Assembly: GCF_001811425.1 (NCBI RefSeq)
Contig: NZ_KV804706.1
Coordinates: 74,755-138,754, forward strand
Direction of reading: 5' to 3'
DNA: 64,000 nt
From: Peptoniphilus_A sp001811425
GTDB taxonomy: Bacteria > Bacillota > Clostridia > Tissierellales > Peptoniphilaceae
The position numbers and the translations under genes were made by a program. Of the stretch, positions 46,295-55,953 are shown piece after piece. The notes below the pieces were generated by a model. The model did no database searches and was not told where the DNA came from. It saw only the letters and a list, made by a program, of their open reading frames with translations. Each line of letters begins with the position of its first letter. The stretch's first letter is position 1.

Positions 46295-46726
46295 ATGAAA
46301 TTAAAAATTATTAACAAAAGCAAGCATCCACTTCCTAAATATGAAACAGAAGGCTCCTCAGGAATGGATCTTAGGGCTAATCTTGATGAAGATTTAGTTT
46401 TAAAATCACTTGATAGAGTTTTGGTTCCAACTGGATTATTTTTAGAATTTGACAAGGGCTACGAAGCTCAAGTTAGAGCTAGATCTGGTCTTGCATTAAA
46501 AAAAGGTCTAGGTCTACCTAATGGAATAGGAACAATTGATTCTGATTACAGGGGAGAGTTAAAAGTAATTCTTATAAATATGAGCAAGGATGAAGTTGTC
46601 ATTAAAGATGGAGAAAGAATTGCACAAATTGTTTTTATGAAAATAGAAACTCCAGAAATTGTTGAAGTTGAAGAGATAAGTGAAACTGAAAGAAGCGATG
46701 GAGGCTTTGGTCACACTGGTCTTTAA
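46295..46726 (+). CDS. dut: dUTP diphosphatase
   Basis: Removes dUTP as trimer. All five motifs are visible: SGMDLRA, RARSGLALKKGLG, GTIDSDYRGE, GERIAQIVF and ERSDGGFGHTG. The start is ATG 46295 (AAAGGGG in front); an in-frame ATG at 46271 lies in the pnp terminator. 143 residues, normal length. Confidence 0.94.
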   Translation: MKLKIINKSKHPLPKYETEGSSGMDLRANLDEDLVLKSLDRVLVPTGLFLEFDKGYEAQVRARSGLALKKGLGLPNGIGTIDSDYRGELKVILINMSKDEVVIKDGERIAQIVFMKIETPEIVEVEEISETERSDGGFGHTGL

Positions 46727-46764
46727 GACAACAAATTGTTATAATATTATTGAGGTGCTATCTC

Positions 46765-49125
46765 TTGATAAAAAATAAAAAAAACAATAAAAAAAATGTT
46801 AGCAAAAGAAGAAGGACAAGTTCTGAAACATCTTCTGGCAAAGAAATAATGGGTCTATTTTTAATTGTAATAGGCATAGTATTTTTTATTTCTCTCTACA
46901 GTCAGAGAATGGGAATAATTGGCACATTAATTTATAAATTATTTTCTGTTATTTCAGGCTCAGGTAACTTTATAATTCCACTTCTACTTATTTTTTGGGG
47001 CATTCTATACAATCTTCAAGCCACGAAATTTCACATGAGAAGATATATAATCTGCTCTCTTGTAATATTTTTCTGTATTTTAGTCTTCCTCGATGGTTCT
47101 AAGGAAATGGATATGACTTTAATTGAGAGAATTATCAAGTCAACAGAGTATATGGACATTACAAGAAGTGGCGGTATAATTGGCGCCATCTTTGGATTTT
47201 TCTCTTATAAACTTTTAGGATCTCTTGGAACTTATTTAGTTCTTGGACTAATAATTGTGGCATCAATTTATTTCATGCTTAAAGTTAACATCGATCAAAT
47301 AATCATGTTTACTGAAGATCTTGGCGAGTATTTTGAAGACAAAAAGAAAGCCCATGAAGTAAAGAAGGCTGAAAAAAAATTAAAGCAAGATGAAAAAGAA
47401 AAGAAGAAAATTGAAAGAGAAAATCTAAAGAAAGATAAATTAGAGTTAAAAAAAGCTAAAGAAGAAAAATCAATTGAAGTCGAAGAATTTGGAGAAAATT
47501 TAGTTATAAAAGATTATTCTGAGGATAATACTTTGGAAAAACCTGAAGAAGAAAAATCTGACGATATTAGTCTTATTGACAAGAAGGATAAGTCAGTAGA
47601 TAAAAATATTGAATATATTGAAATAGACGAAGAAGAAGTTCTCGATACAATAAAAGATGATATTGAAAATAAAAATAAAGAAGAATATATCTATACTTAT
47701 CCAGATACAGCCCTTTTAGATAGGCTCAAATCAAAGGGCGGATTTTCCAAAGATGAGGTAATAGAAAAGGGAAGAATCATAGAAAATACTATGAGAAACT
47801 TTGGAATTGAATCTAAAGTTGTTGCCATAAATCGTGGACCTGTCATTACTTCCTATGAGTTAAAACCAGCGCCTGGCATAAAACTATCTAGAATTGTTGG
47901 ACTTAGTGACAATATTGCCATGGCTCTTGCAAGTTCAGATCTTCGTATTGAAGCTCCAATACCTGGAAAAACTGTTGTGGGCATTGAAGTTCCAAACAAC
48001 GAAAAGGATGCTGTTGGACTTAAAGAGTTAATTGATTCCAATGAATTTAAAACTATTAAGTCTGATCTTCCATTAGCTCTTGGAAAAGATGTTGAAGGAA
48101 ATATTTTAATTTCTGGCATGGAAGATATGCCACATTTACTAATTGCAGGAGCAACAGGCTCTGGTAAATCAGTTTGCATTAATTCTATAATTACTAGTGT
48201 AATCTATAAATCATCACCAAAGGATGTAAAGTTAATGCTAATTGACCCTAAGGTAGTTGAGCTTAGTGTTTATAATGGCATTCCACATCTTTTAATTGAT
48301 GTAGTAACAAATCCTAAGAAGGCAGCTTTTGCACTTAACTGGGCTGTTGATGAAATGGAAAAAAGATACCTTGCCTTTGCAGAAAATCATGTTAGGGACC
48401 TTAAGGGCTACAACAAGAAGATGGTTGAAGAGGGAAGAGAAGATGAAAAACTTCCTAAGATTTTAATTATTGTTGACGAACTTGCTGACCTTATGATGGT
48501 TGCATCAAAGGAAATAGAAGAATATATAGCAAGGCTTGCACAAAAGGCAAGGGCTGCTGGAATGCACTTAATTCTAGCTACGCAAAGACCTTCTGTTGAT
48601 GTTATTACAGGAACTATTAAGGCTAACATACCATCAAGAATTGCTTTCGCTGTAGCCTCTTCTGTGGACTCAAGGACTATTCTTGATATGGGCGGTGCAG
48701 AAAAACTTCTTGGCAAGGGCGACATGTTGTTCTATCCAAGTAAATATCCAAAACCAAAAAGGATACAGGGTGCACTAATTAGTGACAGCGAAGTGGAAAG
48801 AGTAGTTGACTTTGTAAAAAATAATAACGAAATAAAAACTAACCTTGAATCAAAAATAGAAAAAGCAATAGAAAACAAGAAAATTAAAGTTGATGATGAA
48901 AAGGATCCACTTTTTAAAGAGGCAGTTGAACTTGTAGTTAACGACGAACAAGCTTCAATTTCTTATATTCAAAGAAAATTAAAGGTTGGCTATTCAAGAG
49001 CAGGAAGAATAGTAGATCAAATGGAAGAAATGGGCATCATTGGACCTCATGAAGGTTCCAAGCCCAGAAAACTTTTAAAGACCAAGGAAGAAATAGATAC
49101 AATTTTAGGTGATGAAGATGAATAA
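46765..49125 (+). CDS. ftsK: FtsK/SpoIIIE DNA translocase
   Basis: Pumps chromosomal DNA through the closing septum. Start TTG 46765 with GAGGTG upstream; the in-frame TTG 46750 precedes that site. After a basic N-terminus come about four membrane helices, a long charged linker (residues about 200-320), and the motor: ITSYELKPAPGIKLSRIV, Walker A AGATGSGKSVCIN, Walker B ILIIVDELADLMM, HLILATQRPSVDVITG. The C-terminal gamma winged helix (ISYIQRKLKVGYSRAGRIVD) reads orienting sequences. 786 residues. Confidence 0.95.
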   Translation: MIKNKKNNKKNVSKRRRTSSETSSGKEIMGLFLIVIGIVFFISLYSQRMGIIGTLIYKLFSVISGSGNFIIPLLLIFWGILYNLQATKFHMRRYIICSLVIFFCILVFLDGSKEMDMTLIERIIKSTEYMDITRSGGIIGAIFGFFSYKLLGSLGTYLVLGLIIVASIYFMLKVNIDQIIMFTEDLGEYFEDKKKAHEVKKAEKKLKQDEKEKKKIERENLKKDKLELKKAKEEKSIEVEEFGENLVIKDYSEDNTLEKPEEEKSDDISLIDKKDKSVDKNIEYIEIDEEEVLDTIKDDIENKNKEEYIYTYPDTALLDRLKSKGGFSKDEVIEKGRIIENTMRNFGIESKVVAINRGPVITSYELKPAPGIKLSRIVGLSDNIAMALASSDLRIEAPIPGKTVVGIEVPNNEKDAVGLKELIDSNEFKTIKSDLPLALGKDVEGNILISGMEDMPHLLIAGATGSGKSVCINSIITSVIYKSSPKDVKLMLIDPKVVELSVYNGIPHLLIDVVTNPKKAAFALNWAVDEMEKRYLAFAENHVRDLKGYNKKMVEEGREDEKLPKILIIVDELADLMMVASKEIEEYIARLAQKARAAGMHLILATQRPSVDVITGTIKANIPSRIAFAVASSVDSRTILDMGGAEKLLGKGDMLFYPSKYPKPKRIQGALISDSEVERVVDFVKNNNEIKTNLESKIEKAIENKKIKVDDEKDPLFKEAVELVVNDEQASISYIQRKLKVGYSRAGRIVDQMEEMGIIGPHEGSKPRKLLKTKEEIDTILGDEDE

Positions 49126-50434
49126 TGTGCATATAGTTACCTTGGGTTGCTCCAAAAATGAAGTCGACTCATCTATGATGTACTCACTTTTAAATAAGGA
49201 TAGATACAAAATGGTAGAGGATGCAAGTGATGCTGATATTTTAATTGTAAACACTTGTGGATTTATCGATGCAGCCAAGGAAGAGTCAATTGACACAATT
49301 TTAGAGTCAGTTGAATATAAAAATGAGGGAAGATGCAAAAAAGTTCTTCTATCAGGTTGCCTTGCCCAAAGATATCCTGAGGAACTTTTAAAGGAAATCC
49401 CAGAAATTGATGGGATTATTGGCACAGGAAATATTAATTATATAAATGAGCTCTTAGACAGAAGTATGGCTGGAGATTTATTTGTAAAGACTGACAATTT
49501 AAACTCAGCTTATATTGAGGGAATAAAAAAAGAAGATGTTAAGACCACAGAATTTGTGAAAATTTCAGAAGGCTGTAATAACAACTGCTCTTACTGTATA
49601 ATTCCATCGCTTCGAGGCAAAAACAGGTCTCGAAAAATTGAAGATATATATGCTGAAGTCCAATACTTAGTAAGTAAAGGCGCAAGGGAAATTATTTTAA
49701 TTGCACAAAATACTACTGATTATGGAATTGATTTGTACTCAAAATATTCTTTGGCTAAATTAATTAAAGAAATTTCAAAAATAGAAGATTTAAAGTGGAT
49801 TCGAGTTTTATATTTATATCCTGATCATTTTACTGATGAATTAATAGAAGAATTTAGAACTAATGAAAAATTAGTGAAATATGTGGACATGCCTCTTCAA
49901 CACATATCTGACAATGTTTTAAAGAGTATGAACAGAAAAACTAGCAAGGACCATATTATAAAGACTCTTAAAAATTTACGCAAAGCCATTCCAGAAATTG
50001 TAATTAGAACAACTTTTATAGTTGGTTTTCCTGGAGAAAATGAAGAAGACTTTAAAGAACTTGTAGACTTTATAGAAGATATTAAATTCGACAAGCTTGG
50101 AGTTTTTGAATATTCCAGAGAAGAGGGAACGAAGGCGGATCTTTTAGATAATCAAATTCCTGATGAAGTTAAAAAGAGACGAAAAGATGAAATTATGGAA
50201 ATACAAAGCGATATTTCTAATGAAATCCTTTCAAAAAATTTAGATAAAACTTTAGAAGTCTTAATAGAAGAAAAGATTGACGAAAATAATTATGTAGGAA
50301 GAACATATATGGATGCTCCAGAAATTGATGGAGTGACCTATGTTGAGTCTAATAGGAATTTAGAAATAGGAGATTTTGTTAAGGTTAAAGTTATTGATAC
50401 TTTAGATTATGATTTAGTAGGTGAAGCTATATGA
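49118..50434 (+). CDS. rimO: Ribosomal protein uS12 methylthiotransferase
   Basis: Radical-SAM enzyme modifying an aspartate of S12. N-terminal MTTase domain (VTLGCSKNEVDSSMM, NTCGFIDAAKEES, LSGCLAQRYPEEL), radical SAM motif (CNNNCSYCIIPSLRG), and TRAM domain at the end. I choose ATG 49118, spaced correctly from AGGTGAT at 49107-49113 within ftsK; two start codons upstream (49109, 49112) overlap that site. 438 residues. Confidence 0.94.
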   Translation: MNNVHIVTLGCSKNEVDSSMMYSLLNKDRYKMVEDASDADILIVNTCGFIDAAKEESIDTILESVEYKNEGRCKKVLLSGCLAQRYPEELLKEIPEIDGIIGTGNINYINELLDRSMAGDLFVKTDNLNSAYIEGIKKEDVKTTEFVKISEGCNNNCSYCIIPSLRGKNRSRKIEDIYAEVQYLVSKGAREIILIAQNTTDYGIDLYSKYSLAKLIKEISKIEDLKWIRVLYLYPDHFTDELIEEFRTNEKLVKYVDMPLQHISDNVLKSMNRKTSKDHIIKTLKNLRKAIPEIVIRTTFIVGFPGENEEDFKELVDFIEDIKFDKLGVFEYSREEGTKADLLDNQIPDEVKKRRKDEIMEIQSDISNEILSKNLDKTLEVLIEEKIDENNYVGRTYMDAPEIDGVTYVESNRNLEIGDFVKVKVIDTLDYDLVGEAI

Positions 50435-50964
50435 ATACTCCAAATAAATTGACTCTCATGAGAACTTTAATGGTTCCCATCTTTGTCTTATGCATGTATT
50501 TAGATTTTAATAATTCGAGAATAGTTGCAACACTTATTTTTGCCATTGCTTCTTTTACAGACTTTTTAGATGGTTATCTTGCAAGAAGGGACAATTTAGT
50601 TACTAATTTTGGAAAATTTGCTGACCCCCTTGCAGATAAAATTTTAGTGTGCTCAGCTATGATTATGCTAGTTAGCACTGGAGAAATGCCAGCATGGGCT
50701 GTAATTATTATTATAGCAAGAGAGTTTACTATTACTGGATTTAGAATTATTGCAGCTTCTGAAAATATTACAATTGCAGCTAGTCCTCTTGGTAAATTTA
50801 AGACTGTTACCCAGCTAATATCAAATATTTTACTACTAACTGGAATAGAAAAATTTAGACCTATTGGCATGGGAATATTTTATTTAGCTGTTGTATTTAC
50901 TGTAATTTCAGGTGCAGATTATTTAATTAAAAATAAAAAAGTTCTTGATTTAGAAAACATTTAA
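50431..50964 (+). CDS. pgsA: CDP-diacylglycerol-glycerol-3-phosphate 3-phosphatidyltransferase
   Basis: Phosphatidylglycerol-phosphate synthase. The CDP-alcohol phosphotransferase motif is complete in DFLDGYLARR...GKFADPLADK. About four or five membrane helices, 177 residues. ATGA overlap with rimO. It supplies the phosphatidylglycerol that Lgt uses. Confidence 0.95.
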   Translation: MNTPNKLTLMRTLMVPIFVLCMYLDFNNSRIVATLIFAIASFTDFLDGYLARRDNLVTNFGKFADPLADKILVCSAMIMLVSTGEMPAWAVIIIIAREFTITGFRIIAASENITIAASPLGKFKTVTQLISNILLLTGIEKFRPIGMGIFYLAVVFTVISGADYLIKNKKVLDLENI

Positions 50965-50972
50965 GGAGAAAT

Positions 50973-52208
50973 ATGAAAGCTAGCATTTTGACAGTTGGAA
51001 AAGAAATTTTAATTGGCTCAATTACAAATACTAATTCCAAGTACATTTCTGTAAAGTTAACTGACATGGGAATAGATGTTGTAAGGCAAGTTTCTGTAGA
51101 TGATGACTTAGATGAAATAGTCAAGGAATTAGAATACTCTACAAAATCATCTGATTTAATCATAATAAGTGGTGGGCTTGGACCCACTAATGACGACATA
51201 ACTAGAGATGCTGTGGCAAAGTTTTTAAATAGAAAAATTTATCTTGACCAAGCTGAAAAGGAAAAGATGATTGATACATTTACAAGACTTGGCAGAACCA
51301 TGACTCCAAATAATTTAAAGCAGGTTATGTTAATAGAAGGCTCAGAAAAGATTGAAAACAAGTGGGGAGTAGCCCTTGGTGAGTCAATTGAATTTAAAGG
51401 AAAGAGAATAATTCTTCTTCCAGGACCACCAAATGAAATGGAGCCAATGCTGGACTATTATTTTGCCAATAAATCCTTTACTGAGGAAAATATAATGGTA
51501 AAATCCATAGACATTATAGGTCTTGGAGAATCAATTATAGAAGATAGAATTAGAAAGATGTCCTTTGACGATGATTCTGTCAGCATAAATACCTTTGCTC
51601 ATGGAACTTATACTGAAGTTAAAATTATTGGCAAGAGCACTAAAAAAGATGAACTGCAATTTTCTATTGAAAAAGTTGTAAAGTCTCTATATGCTGAATT
51701 TGACACTCATGTCTATTCTGAAAATAATGATGATGTGGCAGGAGAAATTGTGAGAATTTTGAAAAATAATAATTTAAAAATTTCCTTTGCCGAATCCATA
51801 ACTGGTGGAATGCTTAGCACTGCAATTACAGATATTAGTGGAGCATCAAAGGTTATGGAAACTTCCCTTGTCACATATTCCAATGATTCAAAAAATAAAA
51901 ATTTAAGGGTTTCAAAGAATACTTTAAATGATTTTGGAGCCATTAGCGAAAATACAGCTTTTGAAATGGCAAGGGGCGTTAAGGAAAGATCCAATGCTAA
52001 TATTGGAGTCTCTACAACTGGAGAAGCTGGACCTAATTCATCTGAAACTGAAGTGGGAAATGTCTTCACTTGCATTTATTTTTCAGATGATAATTTTTAT
52101 ACTAAGCACTATTTCTTTAGCGGAGATAGAAATAAAATAAGAAGAAGCACTGTCAACAGAGTATTATCTCAAATACTTTTTGTACTTAGAAAAAATTTTA
52201 AGGAGTAA
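50973..52208 (+). CDS. cinA: CinA-type competence/damage-inducible protein
   Basis: N-terminal molybdopterin-binding-like domain (LTVGKEILIGSITNTNSKYI, ISGGLGPTNDDITRDAV, LLPGPPNEMEPM) and C-terminal CinA_C domain with NMN deamidase pattern (KISFAESITGGMLSTAITDI, VSTTGEAGP). 411 residues. In the usual position before recA. Roles in pyridine-nucleotide recycling are known for the family. Confidence 0.93.
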   Translation: MKASILTVGKEILIGSITNTNSKYISVKLTDMGIDVVRQVSVDDDLDEIVKELEYSTKSSDLIIISGGLGPTNDDITRDAVAKFLNRKIYLDQAEKEKMIDTFTRLGRTMTPNNLKQVMLIEGSEKIENKWGVALGESIEFKGKRIILLPGPPNEMEPMLDYYFANKSFTEENIMVKSIDIIGLGESIIEDRIRKMSFDDDSVSINTFAHGTYTEVKIIGKSTKKDELQFSIEKVVKSLYAEFDTHVYSENNDDVAGEIVRILKNNNLKISFAESITGGMLSTAITDISGASKVMETSLVTYSNDSKNKNLRVSKNTLNDFGAISENTAFEMARGVKERSNANIGVSTTGEAGPNSSETEVGNVFTCIYFSDDNFYTKHYFFSGDRNKIRRSTVNRVLSQILFVLRKNFKE

Positions 52209-52210
52209 TT

Positions 52211-53278
52211 ATGAAAGATAGTAATTTAAGCAAAGAAAAACAAGAAGCCCTTCACAATGTTTTGTCAAAAATTGAAAAGCAATATGGTGAAGGATCAGTA
52301 ATGGTTTTAGGAGACGATGTTAAGCTTGATATTGATTCAATTCCTACAGGCTCACTTGCACTAGATATTGCTCTTGGAATTGGTGGAATACCTAAGGGTA
52401 GAATTATTGAAATTTATGGACCAGAATCTTCAGGAAAGACTACATTAGCACTTCATATGTTGGCAGAAGCTCAAAAGATGGGTGGAACTGGTGCTTTTGT
52501 AGACGCAGAACACGCTCTTGACCCAGGATATGCAAAAAATCTTGGCGTTGACATAGAAAACTTGATTATTTCTCAACCAGACACTGGTGAACAAGCTCTT
52601 GAAATAACAGAGGCTTTAGTTAGGTCTAATGCTGTAGATTTAATTATAATTGATTCAGTAGCAGCACTTGTTCCAAAGGCAGAAATCGATGGGGAAATGG
52701 GTGCAGCTCAAATTGGTCTTCAAGCAAGACTTATGTCACAAGCTCTTAGAAAACTTACTGGTGCTATAAATAAATCAAAGTGTACAGTGGTTTTCATAAA
52801 TCAACTGAGAGAAAAAGTTGGAATTATGTTTGGAAATCCTGAAACAACTACTGGAGGAAGAGCTCTTAAATTTTATTCTTCAGTAAGACTTGACATTAGA
52901 AGGACAGAAATCATAAAAAAGGGCGATGAAATGATAGGTAACAGAGTTAGAGTTAAAGTTGTTAAAAACAAAATTGCTCCGCCTTTTAAACAAGCTGAAT
53001 TTGATATTATGTATGGAAAGGGTATTTCTAGCGTTGGAAATATTCTCGATGTAGCTACTGAAGCAGAAATTGTAAAAAAAGCAGGAGCTTGGTATTCTTA
53101 TGGTGAAGAAAGACTTGGTCAAGGAAGGGAAAATGCAAAAGAATTTTTAGAAGGAAATCCTGAACTTTTAAAGGAAATTGAACATAAAGTTAGACTTCAT
53201 TATAATTTAATCCCAGAAGATGAAATCGAAGCTGAAAATACAGATGCAAAATCAGAAAATTTTTTAGAAGATAAATAG
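52211..53278 (+). CDS. recA: Recombinase A
   Basis: Homologous strand exchange and LexA co-protease. Walker A GPESSGKTTLALH, QPDTGEQALEI, IIDSVAALVPKAEIDGEMG, and the DNA-binding loop GNPETTTGGRALKFY. 355 residues with an acidic C-terminal tail. AAGGAG overlaps the end of cinA. No SOS box is seen directly before it, since only 2 nt separate it from cinA; control may come from further upstream. Its regulators recX and lexA are also in this window. Confidence 0.97.
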   Translation: MKDSNLSKEKQEALHNVLSKIEKQYGEGSVMVLGDDVKLDIDSIPTGSLALDIALGIGGIPKGRIIEIYGPESSGKTTLALHMLAEAQKMGGTGAFVDAEHALDPGYAKNLGVDIENLIISQPDTGEQALEITEALVRSNAVDLIIIDSVAALVPKAEIDGEMGAAQIGLQARLMSQALRKLTGAINKSKCTVVFINQLREKVGIMFGNPETTTGGRALKFYSSVRLDIRRTEIIKKGDEMIGNRVRVKVVKNKIAPPFKQAEFDIMYGKGISSVGNILDVATEAEIVKKAGAWYSYGEERLGQGRENAKEFLEGNPELLKEIEHKVRLHYNLIPEDEIEAENTDAKSENFLEDK

Positions 53279-53289
53279 GTTGTGATTTT

Positions 53290-54267
53290 TTGAAATTACT
53301 CTATTTAACAGACACTCACATAAGAGGCACAAGCCCACAAAATAGACTTGATGATTACCAGGAGACTTTAAAGGAAAAATTAAGAGAGGTAGCAAGTATT
53401 ATTAAAGAAGAAAAAATTGACTACGTCCTTCACGGAGGAGATCTCTTTGATAGACCTGATGTCTCTGTAAGCATAGTCTCTGATTTCGCAAAAATTTTCC
53501 AAAGTTTTGGAGTACCAATTTATATTATTAGTGGCAATCACGATATTTTTGGTCACAATCCCGATACTCTTGATAGAACTATGCTTGGACTTCTTTGTAA
53601 TTTAGGAGTCATGAACTTAGTCAATTACAAAAAAATTATTTTAGAAAAGGATATTAGGGTGCAGCTTACTGGTTCACCCTATGTATATTCCATGGATGAT
53701 GCTTCCAATAGGGAAAATTATATTTTAGATGAAGTGGATAATACTTGCAAGTACTCAATCCACATGACCCATGGGTTTTTAATTGACAAACCTTTTTTAA
53801 AAGAGGTTTCACATACTTTAATAGAGGACATAAGAAGCACTAAAGCAGATATAACTCTTGGTGGACACTATCATTTTGGCTTCAAAACAGTTGAGCTAGA
53901 CAATAAATACTTTGTAAACCCTGGTGCCTTAATAAGAATTTCAAATTCAAAAGCTGAAATCAATAGAAGACCAAAGGTAAATATCATAAGCTTAGCTGAT
54001 GAAATAAAAATTGAAGACAGATTTTTAAAATGTGCTAAGCCAGGCGAAGAAGTTTTAGATAGGTCTGAAATGGAAAGACATCAATTTAAGGGAATAAAGC
54101 TTGCTGAATTTAAGGAAAGTATTGATGCAACCACTAATTATAATAGTTTAGATATTTTTGATTTGCTTTTAAAAATTTCTAAAAGCGAAAATATTTCTGA
54201 AGAAGTAAAAAAAGAAGCTTTAAAGAGAGTTGAAGAAGCTCAAATTAATGGAGTTAGTTATTTATGA
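53290..54267 (+). CDS. SbcD/Mre11-like metallophosphoesterase nuclease
   Basis: 325 residues. Calcineurin-type motifs in order: LTDTHIRG (Asp8, His10), LHGGDLFDRPD, ISGNHDIFGH, MTHGF and LGGHYHFGF. These are the five phosphoesterase motifs of SbcD/Mre11. Start TTG 53290 with AGGTTGTGAT upstream, 11 nt after recA. The ATGA overlap with the following Rad50-like gene says the two work together in DNA-end processing. It is shorter than typical SbcD (about 380-410), with a reduced cap region. Confidence 0.88.
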   Translation: MKLLYLTDTHIRGTSPQNRLDDYQETLKEKLREVASIIKEEKIDYVLHGGDLFDRPDVSVSIVSDFAKIFQSFGVPIYIISGNHDIFGHNPDTLDRTMLGLLCNLGVMNLVNYKKIILEKDIRVQLTGSPYVYSMDDASNRENYILDEVDNTCKYSIHMTHGFLIDKPFLKEVSHTLIEDIRSTKADITLGGHYHFGFKTVELDNKYFVNPGALIRISNSKAEINRRPKVNIISLADEIKIEDRFLKCAKPGEEVLDRSEMERHQFKGIKLAEFKESIDATTNYNSLDIFDLLLKISKSENISEEVKKEALKRVEEAQINGVSYL

Positions 54268-55715
54268 TTTATATAAAAAAAATTGAACTTCATAATTTTC
54301 AATCTCATGAATACACAGAGATGGAATTTGACCGAGGACTAAATGTAATCCTCGGCAATTCTGATGTGGGAAAAACTGCAATATTAAGAGCAATAAAGTG
54401 GGCTCTTTACAATGAACCTAAGGGCGATTATTTTATTAGACAAGGGGAGAAGGAGGTCTCAGTAAAAGTCACTTTCTCCAATGGCGTTGTAGTTGAGAGA
54501 GCGAAAACTCCATCGAAAAATTCATACTTTCTTGTAGATTCTTCAGGAAATGAAATGAGATTTGAAGGCTTTGGTATAGATGTGCCAAAAGAAATCACTG
54601 ATGTCACTAATATGTATAAGGTTCCCTTGGACAATTCAAACAATAAAACGATTTTAAATATAGCTGAGCAACTAGATGGTCCTTTTCTGTTAAATGAACA
54701 GGCATCACTTAGGGCTTCTGCTATTGGAAGATTAATTGGCGTCAATTATGTAGATGATGCTCTCAGAAATGTAGTTAGGGATAATAAGAGAACTAACCAA
54801 GAAATTGTTGAATTGAGAAAAAATAGGGACGACCTTAAGGAACAATTAGATGAATTTTCTTATATAAAAGATTATAAAGAAAAGTATGAAAAAATTACAA
54901 GAATTAGAAATAAAATAAAAGATTTACAGGACAGACTCGATTTATGTTTTAAATTAAAAGAAAATCTCGATAAAAATAAAATTGAGCTAGAAGAAGTTTC
55001 TAATTTAGTTGAAAAGTTTAAAAATTTAAATAAACTAGAGATAGTAATTCCTAATTTGGAAAATTCTCTCTTAAAGAAAAATAATTTTGAAAATCATTTA
55101 GAAAAAATCGTAAAAACTGATAGGGAGATTGATTTAATAAAAAATAATTTGGATAAACTTAAATCTTTGGATGACTTATCTTTAAGGGTTTCAAAAATTA
55201 GTGAAAATAAAAATAGACTCTTTATTTATGAAAGTTTATACGATAAATACAAGAAAAATATTAAAGAACTTTCAGAAGTTAATAAGGATTTAAAAAATTA
55301 TAAAAATAATGATGAAATTCAAAGAATTTCTGAAAATTTAGAAAATAAAATGGATTTTTATTCAAAAATTTATAGATACAGAACTGATTTAAATAATATT
55401 GATTCTAAGCTTGCTCTAGGTAATAATTACATAAAAAATTTTGACAATAATGATAAAATTGATTTTATTTCAAAAAGTATTGAAGATAAATCCAAGAATC
55501 TAAAAATACTAAAGGATATTAAGGGAAGTTTTAAAGATTTATCTCTTAAAATTTTTGAAACAAAGAATGAATTAAAAAATTTAGATGAAAATATAAGGAA
55601 TTGCACTGCATCTTATGAAAAGACAATTCTTGCTGTGGGGGTTTGTCCTTTCTGTTACAGTAAAATCGATGACGAGTCAATTGAACACATTAAGTACCAC
55701 TTGAGGAATGATTAA
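54264..55715 (+). CDS. Rad50/SbcC-like ATPase, N-terminal half with coiled coil and zinc motif
   Basis: 483 residues. The N-lobe starts with IKKIELHNFQSHEYTEMEF and has Walker A GNSDVGKT (residues 31-38). From about 170 to 455 it is heptad-like coiled coil. There is no signature motif or Walker B: these are in the gene at 55954. The C-terminus holds CPFC (461-464) followed by H475 and H479, a C-x2-C-x10-H-x3-H pattern like a C2H2 finger; in normal Rad50 a CxxC hook lies mid-protein. It overlaps the nuclease gene by four bases. The frame is not decayed, so I read it as a natural split subunit. Confidence 0.82.
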   Translation: MIYIKKIELHNFQSHEYTEMEFDRGLNVILGNSDVGKTAILRAIKWALYNEPKGDYFIRQGEKEVSVKVTFSNGVVVERAKTPSKNSYFLVDSSGNEMRFEGFGIDVPKEITDVTNMYKVPLDNSNNKTILNIAEQLDGPFLLNEQASLRASAIGRLIGVNYVDDALRNVVRDNKRTNQEIVELRKNRDDLKEQLDEFSYIKDYKEKYEKITRIRNKIKDLQDRLDLCFKLKENLDKNKIELEEVSNLVEKFKNLNKLEIVIPNLENSLLKKNNFENHLEKIVKTDREIDLIKNNLDKLKSLDDLSLRVSKISENKNRLFIYESLYDKYKKNIKELSEVNKDLKNYKNNDEIQRISENLENKMDFYSKIYRYRTDLNNIDSKLALGNNYIKNFDNNDKIDFISKSIEDKSKNLKILKDIKGSFKDLSLKIFETKNELKNLDENIRNCTASYEKTILAVGVCPFCYSKIDDESIEHIKYHLRND

Positions 55716-55949
55716 ATGAATTACGAAGAAAATTTAAAAAATTTAAAGGATCAACTAGACAGATTAAAAAGTATGAAATATAAATCTGAAGCTAGGCTTG
55801 AACAGTTAAACTCACAAAAAAAAGAAATTCTTGCTGAAATTGAAAAGCTTGGCATTAAGCCAGAAGACCTTGAAAGTGAAATTTCTAATTTAAAAAATGA
55901 AATAGACAAACTTTTTGACGAAGCCAACAATTTAATGCCTAGGTTGTGA
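55716..55949 (+). CDS. Small coiled-coil protein between the two Rad50-like halves
   Basis: 77 residues, almost wholly charged helix with heptads (LKDQLDRLKSMKYKSEARLE, then LESEISNLKNEIDKLFDEAN), broken near LGIKPE by a proline. It starts on the base after the previous stop. No known family was recognised. Its place suggests a coiled-coil link or accessory subunit of the split Rad50-like complex. Confidence 0.75.
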   Translation: MNYEENLKNLKDQLDRLKSMKYKSEARLEQLNSQKKEILAEIEKLGIKPEDLESEISNLKNEIDKLFDEANNLMPRL

Positions 55950-55953
55950 TATT

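Noticed and set aside
54264..55949. Reading the Rad50-like split as a simple frameshift
   Set aside because: Each part has its own start and ribosome binding site and a natural end; no single base change would fuse them into a normal SbcC.
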